Below the pieces are notes generated by a model that worked only from the letters and a program-made list of their open reading frames with translations, was not told the origin of the DNA and made no database searches. From contig JALLPB010001141.1 in NCBI GenBank assembly GCA_036939975.1, positions 1 to 26,942 of the forward strand: DNA of 26,942 nucleotides, given 5' to 3'. The position numbers and the translations under genes are program-made. This DNA comes from Cyclostephanos tholiformis. Its lineage: Eukaryota > Bacillariophyta > Thalassiosirophyceae > Thalassiosirales > Thalassiosiraceae. Below are positions 1-8,919 of the stretch, one piece after another (positions within the stretch are counted from its first letter, which is position 1; the number at the start of each line of letters is the position of its first letter).

Positions 1-2
1 CA

Positions 3-2351
3 ACCGAACACTATCGCTGCCATAGGATTTTTTGTAAAAAGACTCGCAGTGAACGAATCTCTGACACCGTTTTCTTCCGACATCGGTATCTCACACAGCC
101 GATCGTCACGCCAGAAGATCAAGTCATCAAAGCGGTCGGGGATCTCGCTTCGGCTCTCCGTGCTCAACCCAACGATGAAGGGAGCAACGAAATGTCAGTC
201 TTGCGACGGCTGGATAGCATTCTGAATAAACAATCAATGCCTAAGAGGGCGGCGGAAAAAACAGTCTCTTTCGACGACCCCGTCTCGAGGGTAATTGAAC
301 ACCCCATCTCAGAACCAAGGGTGGACAGTGCTCCTGACTCACCACGATTACCCGAGGTTGTCCTCGCTCCAAGGGTGCAGCTGCCGCTCATTGAGAAAAC
401 TGTCCTGCATCCACGATCAGAGGAAGGACGCATCACGCGATCCAGAGCAATTGCGGATGCGCTCAAACGAGGGTACGCCAAACGAACGGCAGGAGAATTT
501 GCTAATGAGATCTTCGATGAGGATTCGGGGAAAATGTTGAAGTATCGAAAACTGATTACTCACCCTAAACACAAAGAGGTGTGGTTTCACTCCTCCGCAA
601 ACGAGTTTGGGCGATTAGCCCAAGGTGTTGGCGGGCGCATTCAAGGCACCGACACTATCTTTTTCATTAATAAGGATCAGGTACCTGCTGACAGATGGAA
701 GGATGTCACGTATGTAAAGTTTGTCTGTGAACTAAAACCGAACAAGGCGGAAGTTCATAGAACGCGACTTACGGTGGGAGGCGACAAAATCCATTATCCG
801 GGCGACGTTGGTACTCCTACGGCCGATCTAACGCTTGTCAAGACGCACGTGAACAGCGTTATATCAACCCCCGGCGCACGATATCTTACACTGGACGTAA
901 AAAACTTTTATCTCAACACGCCATTGGAGAGATATGAGTATGTCCGCATAAAACTTGATGATATTCCGGAGGAAATTATTATTGCATATAATTTGCGTGA
1001 GAAAGTCACCAGCGACGGGTATGTTTTCGTTGAAATCCAAAAGGGGATGTACGGTTTACCGCAAGCGGGAATATTAGCACAACAGCTTTTGGAACAGCGG
1101 CTAAATCAACATGGCTACTCACAAAGACAAGCGGTTCCCGGTTTGTGGACCCACGACACACGACCTATTTCCTTCACACTTGTTGTTGATGATTTCGGGA
1201 TAAAATACGTGGGCAAAGAAAATGCGATGCATTTGATTAGCATTCTCAAACAACATTATGAGATATCGGATGATTGGTCGGGCAGCAAATACATTGGGAT
1301 CTCTTTTGATTGGGATTACACCAATAAAAGAGTCCATTTATCCATGCCGGGATACATTGCAAAAGCTCTCCAGCGTTTTGGGCATGAGCATCCGCGACGA
1401 TTGCAGAACTCACCTCATTCCCACGTCGTCCCAACATATGGCGCAAAGGCACAGTATGTCGAGGCCGATGAGGTTAGCACTCCCCTGGACAAAGAAGGCC
1501 AAAAGTACATTCAGGCAGTCACCGGCACTTTGTTGTATTACAGCCGAGCAGTCGACCCTACCATACTGGTTGCGTTGAATGCAATTGCAACACAGCAGGC
1601 TGCTCCCACAACAAAAACAATGGAGAGAGTTCAGCAGTTGTTGGATTATTGCGCAAGCCAAGAAGAAGCAATTATCACGTACCATGCAAGTGATATGGTT
1701 TTGGCTGTCCACAGTGACGCGGGTTATCTCAACGAGCGCAAATCGCGGAGCCGAGCTGGGGGACATTTCTTTTTGTCGAGCGATGTCCAGCATCCCCCAA
1801 ACAATGGCGCAATTTTGACAATCGTGCAAATCATCGACGCAGTCATGTCCTCGGCGGCAGAGGCCGAGCTTGGGGCGTTATTTATTAATGCCAAAGAAGC
1901 GGTATATTTGCGGCGTATTTTGCAGGAGATGGGGCATCGCCAGCCCCGTACACCCATTCAGACCGACAACTCCACGGCGGAAGGAGTAATAAATGCGAGG
2001 ATCCGACCAAAACGAACCAAATCGATGGATATGCGGTTCGAGTGGTTGTTGGATAGGGCGCAGCAGGGGCAATTCAAAATTTATTGGCGGCCCGGTAAAA
2101 CGAATTTGGCGGACTATTTTACGAAGCATCATCCGCCAGCACATCATCGCAATATGCGAGGTGATTTTTTGACGCGCGTAGCGGAGGTACATAGATTGCG
2201 CCAAGAGCAAGCTAGAAGTTCGGAGACAAGTCTGGCGATGACAGACCGATCATGTTTCCGAAATTTTCTGCAAGGGTGTGTTAACATATCTGTTAATTCA
2301 GTCAGAAAACTATCTGAAAATGGTTCAAAATATTCGAGTCCGAATATTTAA
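3..2351 (+). CDS. Ty1/copia Pol, integrase C-terminal end plus reverse transcriptase and RNase H (5' partial)
   Basis: The frame is open from the first bases of the window to TAA at 2349-2351, so the Met at 192 is probably internal to a longer Gag-Pol polyprotein. Bases 6-60 encode the integrase tail (TEHYRCH), which aligns with the same region of the decayed copy near 4900. RT follows: LDVKNFYLNTPLERYEYV near 892-945, KGMYGLPQAG near 1038-1070, and a catalytic VVDD at 1182-1193 where copia elements usually have YVDD. RNase H has HSDAGYL (Asp 1716-1718), AEAELGAL, and QTDNST (Asp 1965-1967), then ADYFTKHH. The enzyme would copy element RNA into cDNA in a virus-like particle. There are no internal stops or frameshifts, and many CpG dinucleotides remain, unlike the second copy. 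The frame ends inside the LTR, as in the other copy. Confident as copia Pol; activity is unknown because gag and the 5' end lie outside. Confidence 0.93.
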   Translation, partial: TEHYRCHRIFCKKTRSERISDTVFFRHRYLTQPIVTPEDQVIKAVGDLASALRAQPNDEGSNEMSVLRRLDSILNKQSMPKRAAEKTVSFDDPVSRVIEHPISEPRVDSAPDSPRLPEVVLAPRVQLPLIEKTVLHPRSEEGRITRSRAIADALKRGYAKRTAGEFANEIFDEDSGKMLKYRKLITHPKHKEVWFHSSANEFGRLAQGVGGRIQGTDTIFFINKDQVPADRWKDVTYVKFVCELKPNKAEVHRTRLTVGGDKIHYPGDVGTPTADLTLVKTHVNSVISTPGARYLTLDVKNFYLNTPLERYEYVRIKLDDIPEEIIIAYNLREKVTSDGYVFVEIQKGMYGLPQAGILAQQLLEQRLNQHGYSQRQAVPGLWTHDTRPISFTLVVDDFGIKYVGKENAMHLISILKQHYEISDDWSGSKYIGISFDWDYTNKRVHLSMPGYIAKALQRFGHEHPRRLQNSPHSHVVPTYGAKAQYVEADEVSTPLDKEGQKYIQAVTGTLLYYSRAVDPTILVALNAIATQQAAPTTKTMERVQQLLDYCASQEEAIITYHASDMVLAVHSDAGYLNERKSRSRAGGHFFLSSDVQHPPNNGAILTIVQIIDAVMSSAAEAELGALFINAKEAVYLRRILQEMGHRQPRTPIQTDNSTAEGVINARIRPKRTKSMDMRFEWLLDRAQQGQFKIYWRPGKTNLADYFTKHHPPAHHRNMRGDFLTRVAEVHRLRQEQARSSETSLAMTDRSCFRNFLQGCVNISVNSVRKLSENGSKYSSPNI

Positions 2352-2442
2352 ATCCGTCAGAGGTTTTTTCAGCAACACTAGAAAAGCAGCTCATTAATTC
2401 AGTAATCACCAAATTACAACTACTTTCTAGAGTCACTGTTCA
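2279..2442 (+). repeat. Copia LTR, 3' of the intact pol and 5' of the decayed element
   Basis: About 164 bp, beginning TGTTAACATATCTG and ending ACTGTTCA, so it has TG...CA ends. It is matched along its whole length by 7198-7360 (163 bp), with the last 40 bases nearly identical and an overall match by eye of about five in six bases. The left edge is set by a short purine run (AAGGG) just upstream and may be off by a few bases. The LTR has two neighbours: pol of the first element ends inside it, and about 100 bp downstream the gag of the decayed element begins. The two elements may therefore share it. Confidence 0.7.
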
Positions 2443-2459
2443 ATAGTGATTACTGAATT
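2396..2459 (+). repeat. Perfect 14-bp inverted repeat spanning the LTR end
   Basis: AATTCAGTAATCAC at 2396-2409 is the exact reverse complement of GTGATTACTGAATT at 2446-2459, with 36 bases between. The left arm is inside the LTR and also occurs in the second LTR at 7314-7327. The right arm starts three bases after the LTR end and is absent downstream of the second LTR, so it belongs to the internal leader, where the primer-binding region would lie. In the genomic RNA it would form a stem across the U5/leader boundary. Confidence 0.8.
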
Positions 2460-2540
2460 CCGACTTCTTTAACAAATCAAAACAACACAGTTTTGGAATA
2501 GCATGTGAGTGTAGACTTAACTGACAAAATTATTTTTAAA

Positions 2541-3356
2541 ATGCCACATTACGAAAAAGAAACTCACAAAGCAGTGGCGGAAAGGGAAGTATCAAAGGTG
2601 CATGGACAACCGACAAATTAGGATCTCAATCTCCTTGAAGATGAACTTCTGTGGATTGCATCATCAATTTATTCCAAATTAGGCGGAGGCACACATGGTC
2701 ATGCTGAGCTATTGTTGAGTGATGTTGATTATGAAGCAATGGCACCAGGAAATCCTTTTGTGTTTCCTCCAAACCAGGGTATTTATCCATTAGGGGTTAT
2801 TCCAGCTGCACAATGAGTGCAATGGGAAGCCAAACACAAGGCCCTAATAAAGCAGTTTCAAACATGTGTGAGAGTAGTGTAAGGACTCAAAGAACTCATT
2901 TTGCATGCAGTTGATGAAGACTTTGTGTTAGAATTGCAAGCAGAGCAAATGGGTTACTTAAATGTCACCCCCTTTCAAATGATGACTCACCTTTGAACTC
3001 AATGGGAAGCACTGGATTTTGTTGATATCAATGCACTCATGGCGGAATGTGACTCCGGATGGAGTCCATCCTAGGTCCTTACGAAGTACTTCAATTGCAT
3101 TGACAAAGCAAGGAGGCAATTGTTGTGTGCAAGCATTCAAGTTGATGAGCACGCAATGATGCTCAAGGCCCTGAAGGGATGACAAAGCAGCAAACAAAGC
3201 AGCAAAGGCAGCAAGGTGGGAGGAGAAGAAAAGAAATGCAACAACTTGTCCTCACTGCAATCATAAGCACCCAAACCATCACATGAGCAATGCAGGGAAC
3301 TACCCATCAATGCAGCTAAGCGCCCTGCTGAGTGGAAATCAGTGAAAAGCACCTGA
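2541..3356 (+). pseudogene. Copia gag relic with zinc-knuckle remnant
   Basis: Frame 2541 (ATG) reads as a continuous Gag-like protein interrupted by stops at 2619 (TAG), 2814 (TGA), 2880 (TAA), 2994 (TGA) and 3072 (TAG). Recognisable stretches are LLEDELLWIASSIYSK, ALIKQFQTCVRVV, KELILHAVDEDFVLEL and KYFNCIDKARRQLLCA, which suit the capsid (gag polypeptide) part of diatom copia elements. Near 3242-3300 a frame change exposes TTCPHCNHKHPNHH, resembling a retroviral-type CCHC zinc knuckle, and the following HEQCRELP sits in another frame. Gag would have built the particle and bound RNA. The stops make it a pseudogene. Confidence 0.78.
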
Positions 3357-3489
3357 AGGTGCAAGGGGCCTTCAGTAATGTCAAAGTTGCAGCATATAGT
3401 GAGTAAAGTAAATCAATACTGCACTTACACAAACACTGCAATACACGAATGATGACGATGAAAGCAATGAGGTAACACATCAAGCCATC

Positions 3490-4985
3490 ATCAACAATAT
3501 AAGCAAAGCAGAAGTAAGATGCAATCTAAAATCCACAATAATGGCATAGATAAACCAACGCATGAGTTGACACAAGCCTTTCCAGTGGAAAGCATCCACC
3601 ATGGTGGTTGATTTGGGTGCAACGTCAAACTTTGTCTGACCAGAAGAAAATCTGCCGATCACCGGACCATCCAACAAGATTGTAAATTTACCCAATGTAT
3701 CATCAATAAAAGCAACTCACACTACTATGCTCCCTTTTTAATCAATTTCAGCTGAAGCAAGAAAAGCCGTTGTGTTACCAGGATTGCAACCCAATTCATT
3801 GGTCAGTGTCGGAAAATTTGCCGATGCTGACTACACCACAATTTTTCACCCACATGGAGAAGGTGTAATGGTGCACAAGAAAAACACTTTTTGATTGCAA
3901 TTGTCGCATAAACCAGTCCTCCAAGGGTGGTGGGATGCAAATGGCCTATGTTGATTATCACAAGATGATGGACGAACAAATAATGAGGTGGCAGCAAATA
4001 TATACAGGTAACCATCAATGACACAAACAATCCAATACTAGCATGCCACTGCAGGATTCCCAGCAAAGGACACATGGATCAAAGCAATAAAAAGTGGAAA
4101 CTACAAAAAGTGGCCAGGAATTACCACGGACAATGTCAATAAACATTTTCCTGAGTTGGTGGAGACTTAAAAAGGATACAAGAAAAAACAGCATTAGAAC
4201 GTATTGTCCACAAAACAAAAGTTGGTTCAAGAAAACACATCTGCCTATAACAAACTCACCCATGCAATCTCAAAGCTAAATGTTTTGGCGAAAATAATTA
4301 ACACCAATGAAACGGTATACTCCAATCAAATGGAATGACTTCTGGTACAATCCAATAGGGGAAACATACCACTCATGGTGTACTATGACGTAGATGCCAA
4401 TTACATTGATGCCAAACTGATCCGGAATCACCAAGAGAGTCAAATGATTTTGGCGTACCAGAAATTGTGGGCGCGAACAAATCGTGGCTGCACGATCAAG
4501 CCTTACCTGCACATTTTGGATAATGAGGCATCTGAAGCATTTAAATCTGAGAATAAAACCAACTGCAACTTGCAATTGGTTCCACCAGATACTCACCACA
4601 GAATTTATCAGAGAGAGCCATTCAAACATTCAAGAGCCATTTTATTGCAATTCTCGCTGGCGATGATCAAACATCCCAATGAATCTTTGGGAGTGGCTCG
4701 TACCTCAAGCAGTCATGACACGTAATCTCCTATGCCAATTAAAGAAAAACCCATCCATATTGTCATTCCAGCATGTAAATGGAAATTATAATATAATGCC
4801 ACTGGCACCATTGGAGTATGCGGTCAAAATGCACAAAAGCACAAATAGGCAAAAATCATTGGACCCACACTCACTCAGTGGTTGGTATCTTGGCATGTCA
4901 ACTGAACATTATCGTTGTCATATTTTTTTTTGCAAATAGACACACAGCGAAAGGATTTCCAACACGGTATTCTTCTGGCATGGGT
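3490..4985 (+). pseudogene. Copia protease and integrase relic
   Basis: At 3601-3639 the protease active-site region reads MVVDLGATSNFV. The copia consensus is Asp-Ser/Thr-Gly-Ala, so the second position is Leu (TTG at 3613) and a stop follows at once. Downstream stretches such as [17 protein letters not shown] (3777 on) match the usual spacing. Integrase remains appear in shifting frames: ILDNEASEAFKSE near 4516-4555 with its Asp, NLQLVPPDTHHR, ERAIQTFKSHFIAIL near 4609-4655 with the Glu, PLAPLEYAVKMH near 4799, and WYLGMSTEHYRCH at 4882-4920. TAG at 4937 replaces the AAG codon of the intact copy. Many stops and at least three frame changes. Most of 3640-4370 is too eroded to assign residue by residue. 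Confidence 0.72.
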
Positions 4986-5098
4986 ACATCACCCAGACAA
5001 CAATCACACTTGAAGATTAAATAGTTAAAGCTGTTGGTGACCTCTCGTCCGCACTACGTCAAAGAATCAATATTCACAGAAAATAGAAAATAGAAGTA

Positions 5099-7237
5099 TT
5101 GCAAAAGATGAACAACATTTTGAGCAATGCAATGTTAGAGAAAGTGGAACTCAAAATTAAAGTCACCTTTAAAGATCCCATTCCAGAGCCAAAAGTTGGA
5201 AAAAGTGTCAGCAATTTGAAACAGACAACCAAGACAGCCACATCTCCAAGGGTGATTGCAAAGAAAATTGTCAATAAACCACTACGTAAAGTCAGTGGGC
5301 CTACAACCCAATCAAAATATGCTCAAGCATTAGCCGACATTGTTCACAGGGGAGGAAGAGTGGCACTCACCATGACTGAAATGGTACAAGCGATCATTGA
5401 CGATAATCCACCTACAACAAGAGAATTTGCAACAAATGAGGTGTTTGATGAAGAATATGGAAAACTGTTAAAATATTGCAAGCTGATCACTCGCCCAAAA
5501 TATCAAGAAGTTTGGAGCCAACGAATTTGGCCAACTTGCACAGAGCATTGGCGGTTGAATTAAGGGCCCCCACTCAATTTTTTTTTCACAAGCACTAAGT
5601 TCCACAAGACAGGTGGAAGGTTGTAACCTATGCCAAGTTTGTGTGCAAACTGAGGTCTAATAAGGCTGAAGTTCACCGCATGAGACTCACTGTGGGTGGT
5701 GACAAAGTTCACTACTCCGATGATGTTGGTTCCCCAACTGCAGACCTGACATTGGTAAAAATGCATATCAACAGTGTTACATCCACCCGAGGTGCAAAAT
5801 ATATGACGTTGGATGTTAAATATTTCTACCTCAATATGCTGATGTCTCAATACGAATAAGTGCAGATCAAAATTGATGACATCCCAGAAGAACTTGTTGT
5901 TGAATACAATTTGCACAACAAAGTATCGAATGATGGATTTGTGTATGTTGAGATTCAAAAGGGGATGTATGGATTACCACAAGCAGGAATTTTAGCACAA
6001 GAATTGTTGAAACAACAATTAAACAAGCATGGATACTCAAATAGCAAAGCAGTACCAGGTTTATGGACCCATGAATCCCAACCTATTTCATTCACACTAG
6101 TCATCAATGACTTTGGAGTAAAATATGTGGGAAAGGAGCATACAATGCATCTGATTAATATTCTCAAGGAGGAATATGAAATTGCTGAGGAGTGGTCAGG
6201 TAATAAATACATTGGAATTAACTTTAATTGGGACTATGCCAACAGACGAGTCCACCTATCCATGTCAGGGTACATCAACAAGGCATTACAATGTTTCGGG
6301 CATGAATGTCCACAAAGATTGCAAAACTCACCACACCCCCATATGGTACCAACATATGGTGCAAAGGCACAATACATGGAGCTAGAAATTATAAATATCA
6401 AGCTATACAAAGAAGGGAAAAATATATTCAAGCCATCAACGGAACATTGTTGTATTACAGTCGGGCATTGGACTCAACTATGCTTGTTGCATTAAATGTA
6501 ATTGCAATGCAATAGGCCTCCCCCATGCTAAATCCATGAAAAGGGTAAAACAATTGTTAGACTATTGTGCAAGTCAAGAAGAGGAAGTGTTAACTTACCA
6601 TGCCAGTGATATAGTATTGGCAGTTCATAGCGATGCTGGATACCTAAATGAGAGCAAGGCATGTAGTCGGGCAGGTGGGCATTTCTTTTTATTGAGTAAT
6701 GTGCAAAATCCACCAAACAATGGGGCAGTACTTACTATTGCTCAAATTATTGATGCTGTTATGTCATTGGTGGCAGAAACTGAATTGGGGGCATTATTTA
6801 TTAATGCAAAAGAAACCGTGCATTTGCAAAGAATATTATTGGAGATGGGCCACCCTCACCCACGAACTCTGATACAGACCAACAACTCAACAGTGGATGG
6901 TGTTATTAATTCTCGAGTTCGACCGAAGCACACCAAAGCGATAAATATGTGATTCGAGTGGTTATTTGATCTAGATCAGCAAGGGCAATTTAAAATTTAT
7001 TGGAAACCAGGAAAAACAAATTTGGTGGATTATTTTACAAAGCATCTTCTGCCAGCACATCATCATAATGCACGGGGAGAATTTTTGATATGTATTGAAG
7101 AATTGCAAAAATTGCGTCAAGAGCAAGCTCTGAATAAGGAAACAAGTCTGGCGACAACTGACAGACGGAATCATGTTTCTGAAGTGTTCTGCAAAGGTGT
7201 TTTAACACATCTGTTAGCACGGTCAGACACTATCTGA
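5099..7237 (+). pseudogene. Copia reverse transcriptase and RNase H relic
   Basis: Collinear with the intact pol at about 192-2285. Segments: 5099-5563 (linker, ending in a frameshift), 5641-5859 (to TAA 5857), 5860-6495 (RT fingers and palm), then a frameshift near 6405-6420 into 6420-6515 (TAG), 6536-6952 (RNase H, TGA at 6950) and 7022-7237. The RT catalytic box reads VIND (AAT at 6106) instead of VVDD, and an RNase H Asp is Asn (AAC at 6881) in QTNNST. Lesions and catalytic changes show long neutral decay. Many differences from the intact copy are CG in the intact copy against TG or CA here. Confidence 0.85.
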
Positions 7238-7360
7238 ATATGGTGTTAAATATACAAAGCTGAATATTTAAATCCATCAAGGTTTTTTGGCAACACTAGA
7301 AACATAGCTCATAAATTCAGTAATCACCGAGTTACAACTACTTTCTAGAGTCACTGTTCA
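7198..7360 (+). repeat. 3' LTR of the decayed copia element
   Basis: Aligns with 2279-2442 from TTTTAACACATCTGTTAG to ACTGTTCA, with two or three single-base gaps. The first bases differ from the other LTR (TTTTAACA against TGTTAACA), so the terminal TG is eroded or begins two bases earlier. Similarity stops sharply at 7360, after which ATGAT is the candidate target-site sequence. Confidence 0.72.
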
Positions 7361-7742
7361 ATGATATCCCCACAATCCGCCTCAGCTCGGGTGGGGGAGT
7401 AATCGAGTATTGCACGGCACTCCTTTGACCCTCCTTACCCCATAGTTACGACTCCATTTTGTGGCATCATCTTTCCTCTGAGACGCATCCATCATGATGT
7501 GGCGGTGGCGGCGGCGGGCAGTTGTCGATGGTGGTTTTTATTTCCGATGTTGTGGCGTTGGTGGCAATTGTGGGGGAGCAGCGCCAATGCGTTGGATAGT
7601 CGATGGGGTTGGGGGGGTGTCGAAGGGCGACATCTCCCGGTCGATGGTGGCAGCAGTAGACGGCGGTGACATCGTCATGCGGCAGCAGCTACAGATATTT
7701 TATTACCAAAAGTTCTATTTTAGCATGGCCTCCGGACCCTGA
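7361..7742. other. Intergenic, GC-rich, no gene recognised
   Basis: Contains GGC/GGT-rich low-complexity sequence around 7500-7620. A plus-strand 82-codon frame (7494-7742) is Gly/Arg/Trp-rich and looks like a by-product of composition. Confidence 0.5.
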
Positions 7743-7833
7743 TTTGACCCTTAGCTGACCCTTAAATAACCCTTTGACCATTAGCTGACCCTTAAATAAC
7801 CCTTTGACCATTAGCTGACCCTTAAATAATCCT
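7743..7833 (+). repeat. 30-bp tandem repeat, about 2.8 copies
   Basis: The unit TTAGCTGACCCTTAAATAAC plus CCTTTGACCA occurs exactly at 7751-7780 and 7781-7810. A third partial copy (7811-7833) has one substitution (AATAAT for AATAAC). The bases just before 7751 (TTTGACCC) look like the end of a preceding unit. Confidence 0.93.
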
Positions 7834-8155
7834 TAAGAGCATGATGGGGTCAATTGTTAATTAATTCAGTGGTAGTAATTTTTTTTTAAGAGTGGTCTTG
7901 ACATTAATACTACCGACCATACCTGGCTGGCACCATATCTGCCGTCCGCAAACAGAAACAGAAATGGCGCTCTAAGAGCGCCTCTTGGAAGGCCTTGCGC
8001 CCCACCGCACCATCAGGAAGAATAAAATTGCCCTTTCAGAAGGTGGTACTTTTCATTACTTTCCCAAATAATGAGCAAGGACAAACGACCAGGGAAAGTG
8101 CTACAAGGAGTGCTGACAACCACCAGCGACATAATGCGAGACAGAGGGGACAATT
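7834..8155. other. Intergenic stretch with a short palindrome
   Basis: No gene recognised. GGCGCTC TAA GAGCGCC at 7966-7982 is a perfect 7-bp stem with a 3-base centre. It resembles back-to-back transposon ends around a TAA target, but no matching long element was found. Confidence 0.45.
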
Positions 8156-8321
8156 TACCTCACAAAAACCAAAAATGGATCTATAAAATTTAAAATTTTG
8201 CCCAGTTGAGTGTACTGCTTCTAGGTTCAACTCAATTTTTTCGTAAAACATTTAGTTGATCTAGTNTGATCTATTTGAAGCATTTTTATTTTATAGATCC
8301 ATTTTTGGTTTTTGTGAGGTA
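8156..8321. mobile_element. MITE-like element with perfect 34-bp inverted arms flanked by TA
   Basis: Left arm 8156-8189 and right arm 8288-8321 are exact reverse complements, 34 bases each, with 98 bases between. The outermost bases are TA on both sides, followed inward by CCTCACAAAAACC. That fits a Tc1/mariner-superfamily non-autonomous element (8158-8319) in a duplicated TA target. The centre is AT-rich with no coding capacity and contains a smaller inverted pair (TTGAGT/ACTCAA near 8205-8235). An ambiguous base N sits at 8266, plausibly because the hairpin is hard to sequence or assemble. No transposase with these ends was identified in the window. Confidence 0.82.
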
Positions 8322-8919
8322 GTGCATGGTCGATGCTGTCGGGGCCATCGTAAAAAGTCTGTCTGCATTTGTGATTTGGGGAAGTTCGAGAGAAGAGGGA
8401 GATATCTACCGTACACGATGAGAGACGTTTTGCATTTCATGGGAGATCAATGAAATTGCCATCTGTGATGGATGGGAATAACTCGATAGAGACGATTATG
8501 CCTTTTCTCTCCTTGATCACCGTCGACTCACGAGCAGCTGCGCGGAATTGATACTACAATAGACACGGTGTTATCACTCTCCGGAAATTGCAGGAGATAA
8601 TAAAACAAATCAACTCTGTATTTCTTCAAACTCATGGGAGAAAAAAAATGTGTATGCCATAAATCGATTAATTCTTTTCCCCCACTAAAATAACACTCCC
8701 CCGGCATGTATCATCCATGGCACCATATACATCGATTCAACTTCCCCCCCCCCTCCATTCCTTTCATCTCTGTGTATCGCACATTGCTCGATCGAATAAT
8801 TCCACAAGTCCGCACCGTGATAATGTCACGGCTAGTTTATATATATATATTATTTTCCCTCTCTTTCTTCATATACACGCCGCATATCTCTCCCCTCTCC
8901 CCGTAACCACTCCGACGGG
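8322..8919. other. Intergenic, no gene recognised; 3' flank of the thioredoxin gene
   Basis: No credible frame on either strand. It includes a C-rich run near 8743-8756 and TA-rich sequence near 8838-8852. The part nearest 8919 is presumably 3' UTR of the minus-strand thioredoxin gene, but no polyadenylation signal can be named. Confidence 0.45.

Larger units (their letters stand above)
2279..7360 (+). mobile_element. Decayed full-length Ty1/copia element with LTR-gag-pr-int-RT-RH-LTR order
   Basis: Fragments of all copia domains occur in standard order on the plus strand between two matching LTRs: gag 2541-3356, protease near 3601-3640, integrase about 4375-4980, RT 5099-6495, RNase H 6536-7237. 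Every domain carries stops or frameshifts, so the element cannot move on its own. The intact pol at 3-2351 is a relative of the same family. Bases 7361 onward show no similarity to 2443 onward, which fixes the right end. No target-site duplication can be tested because the left end of the composite lies outside the window. Confidence 0.8.

Noticed and set aside
7494..7742. 82-codon Gly/Trp/Arg-rich plus-strand frame
   Set aside because: Composition follows GGC/GGT repeats; no motif.
7743..7833. Tandem repeat as a CRISPR array
   Set aside because: Units abut without spacers and the DNA is eukaryotic.
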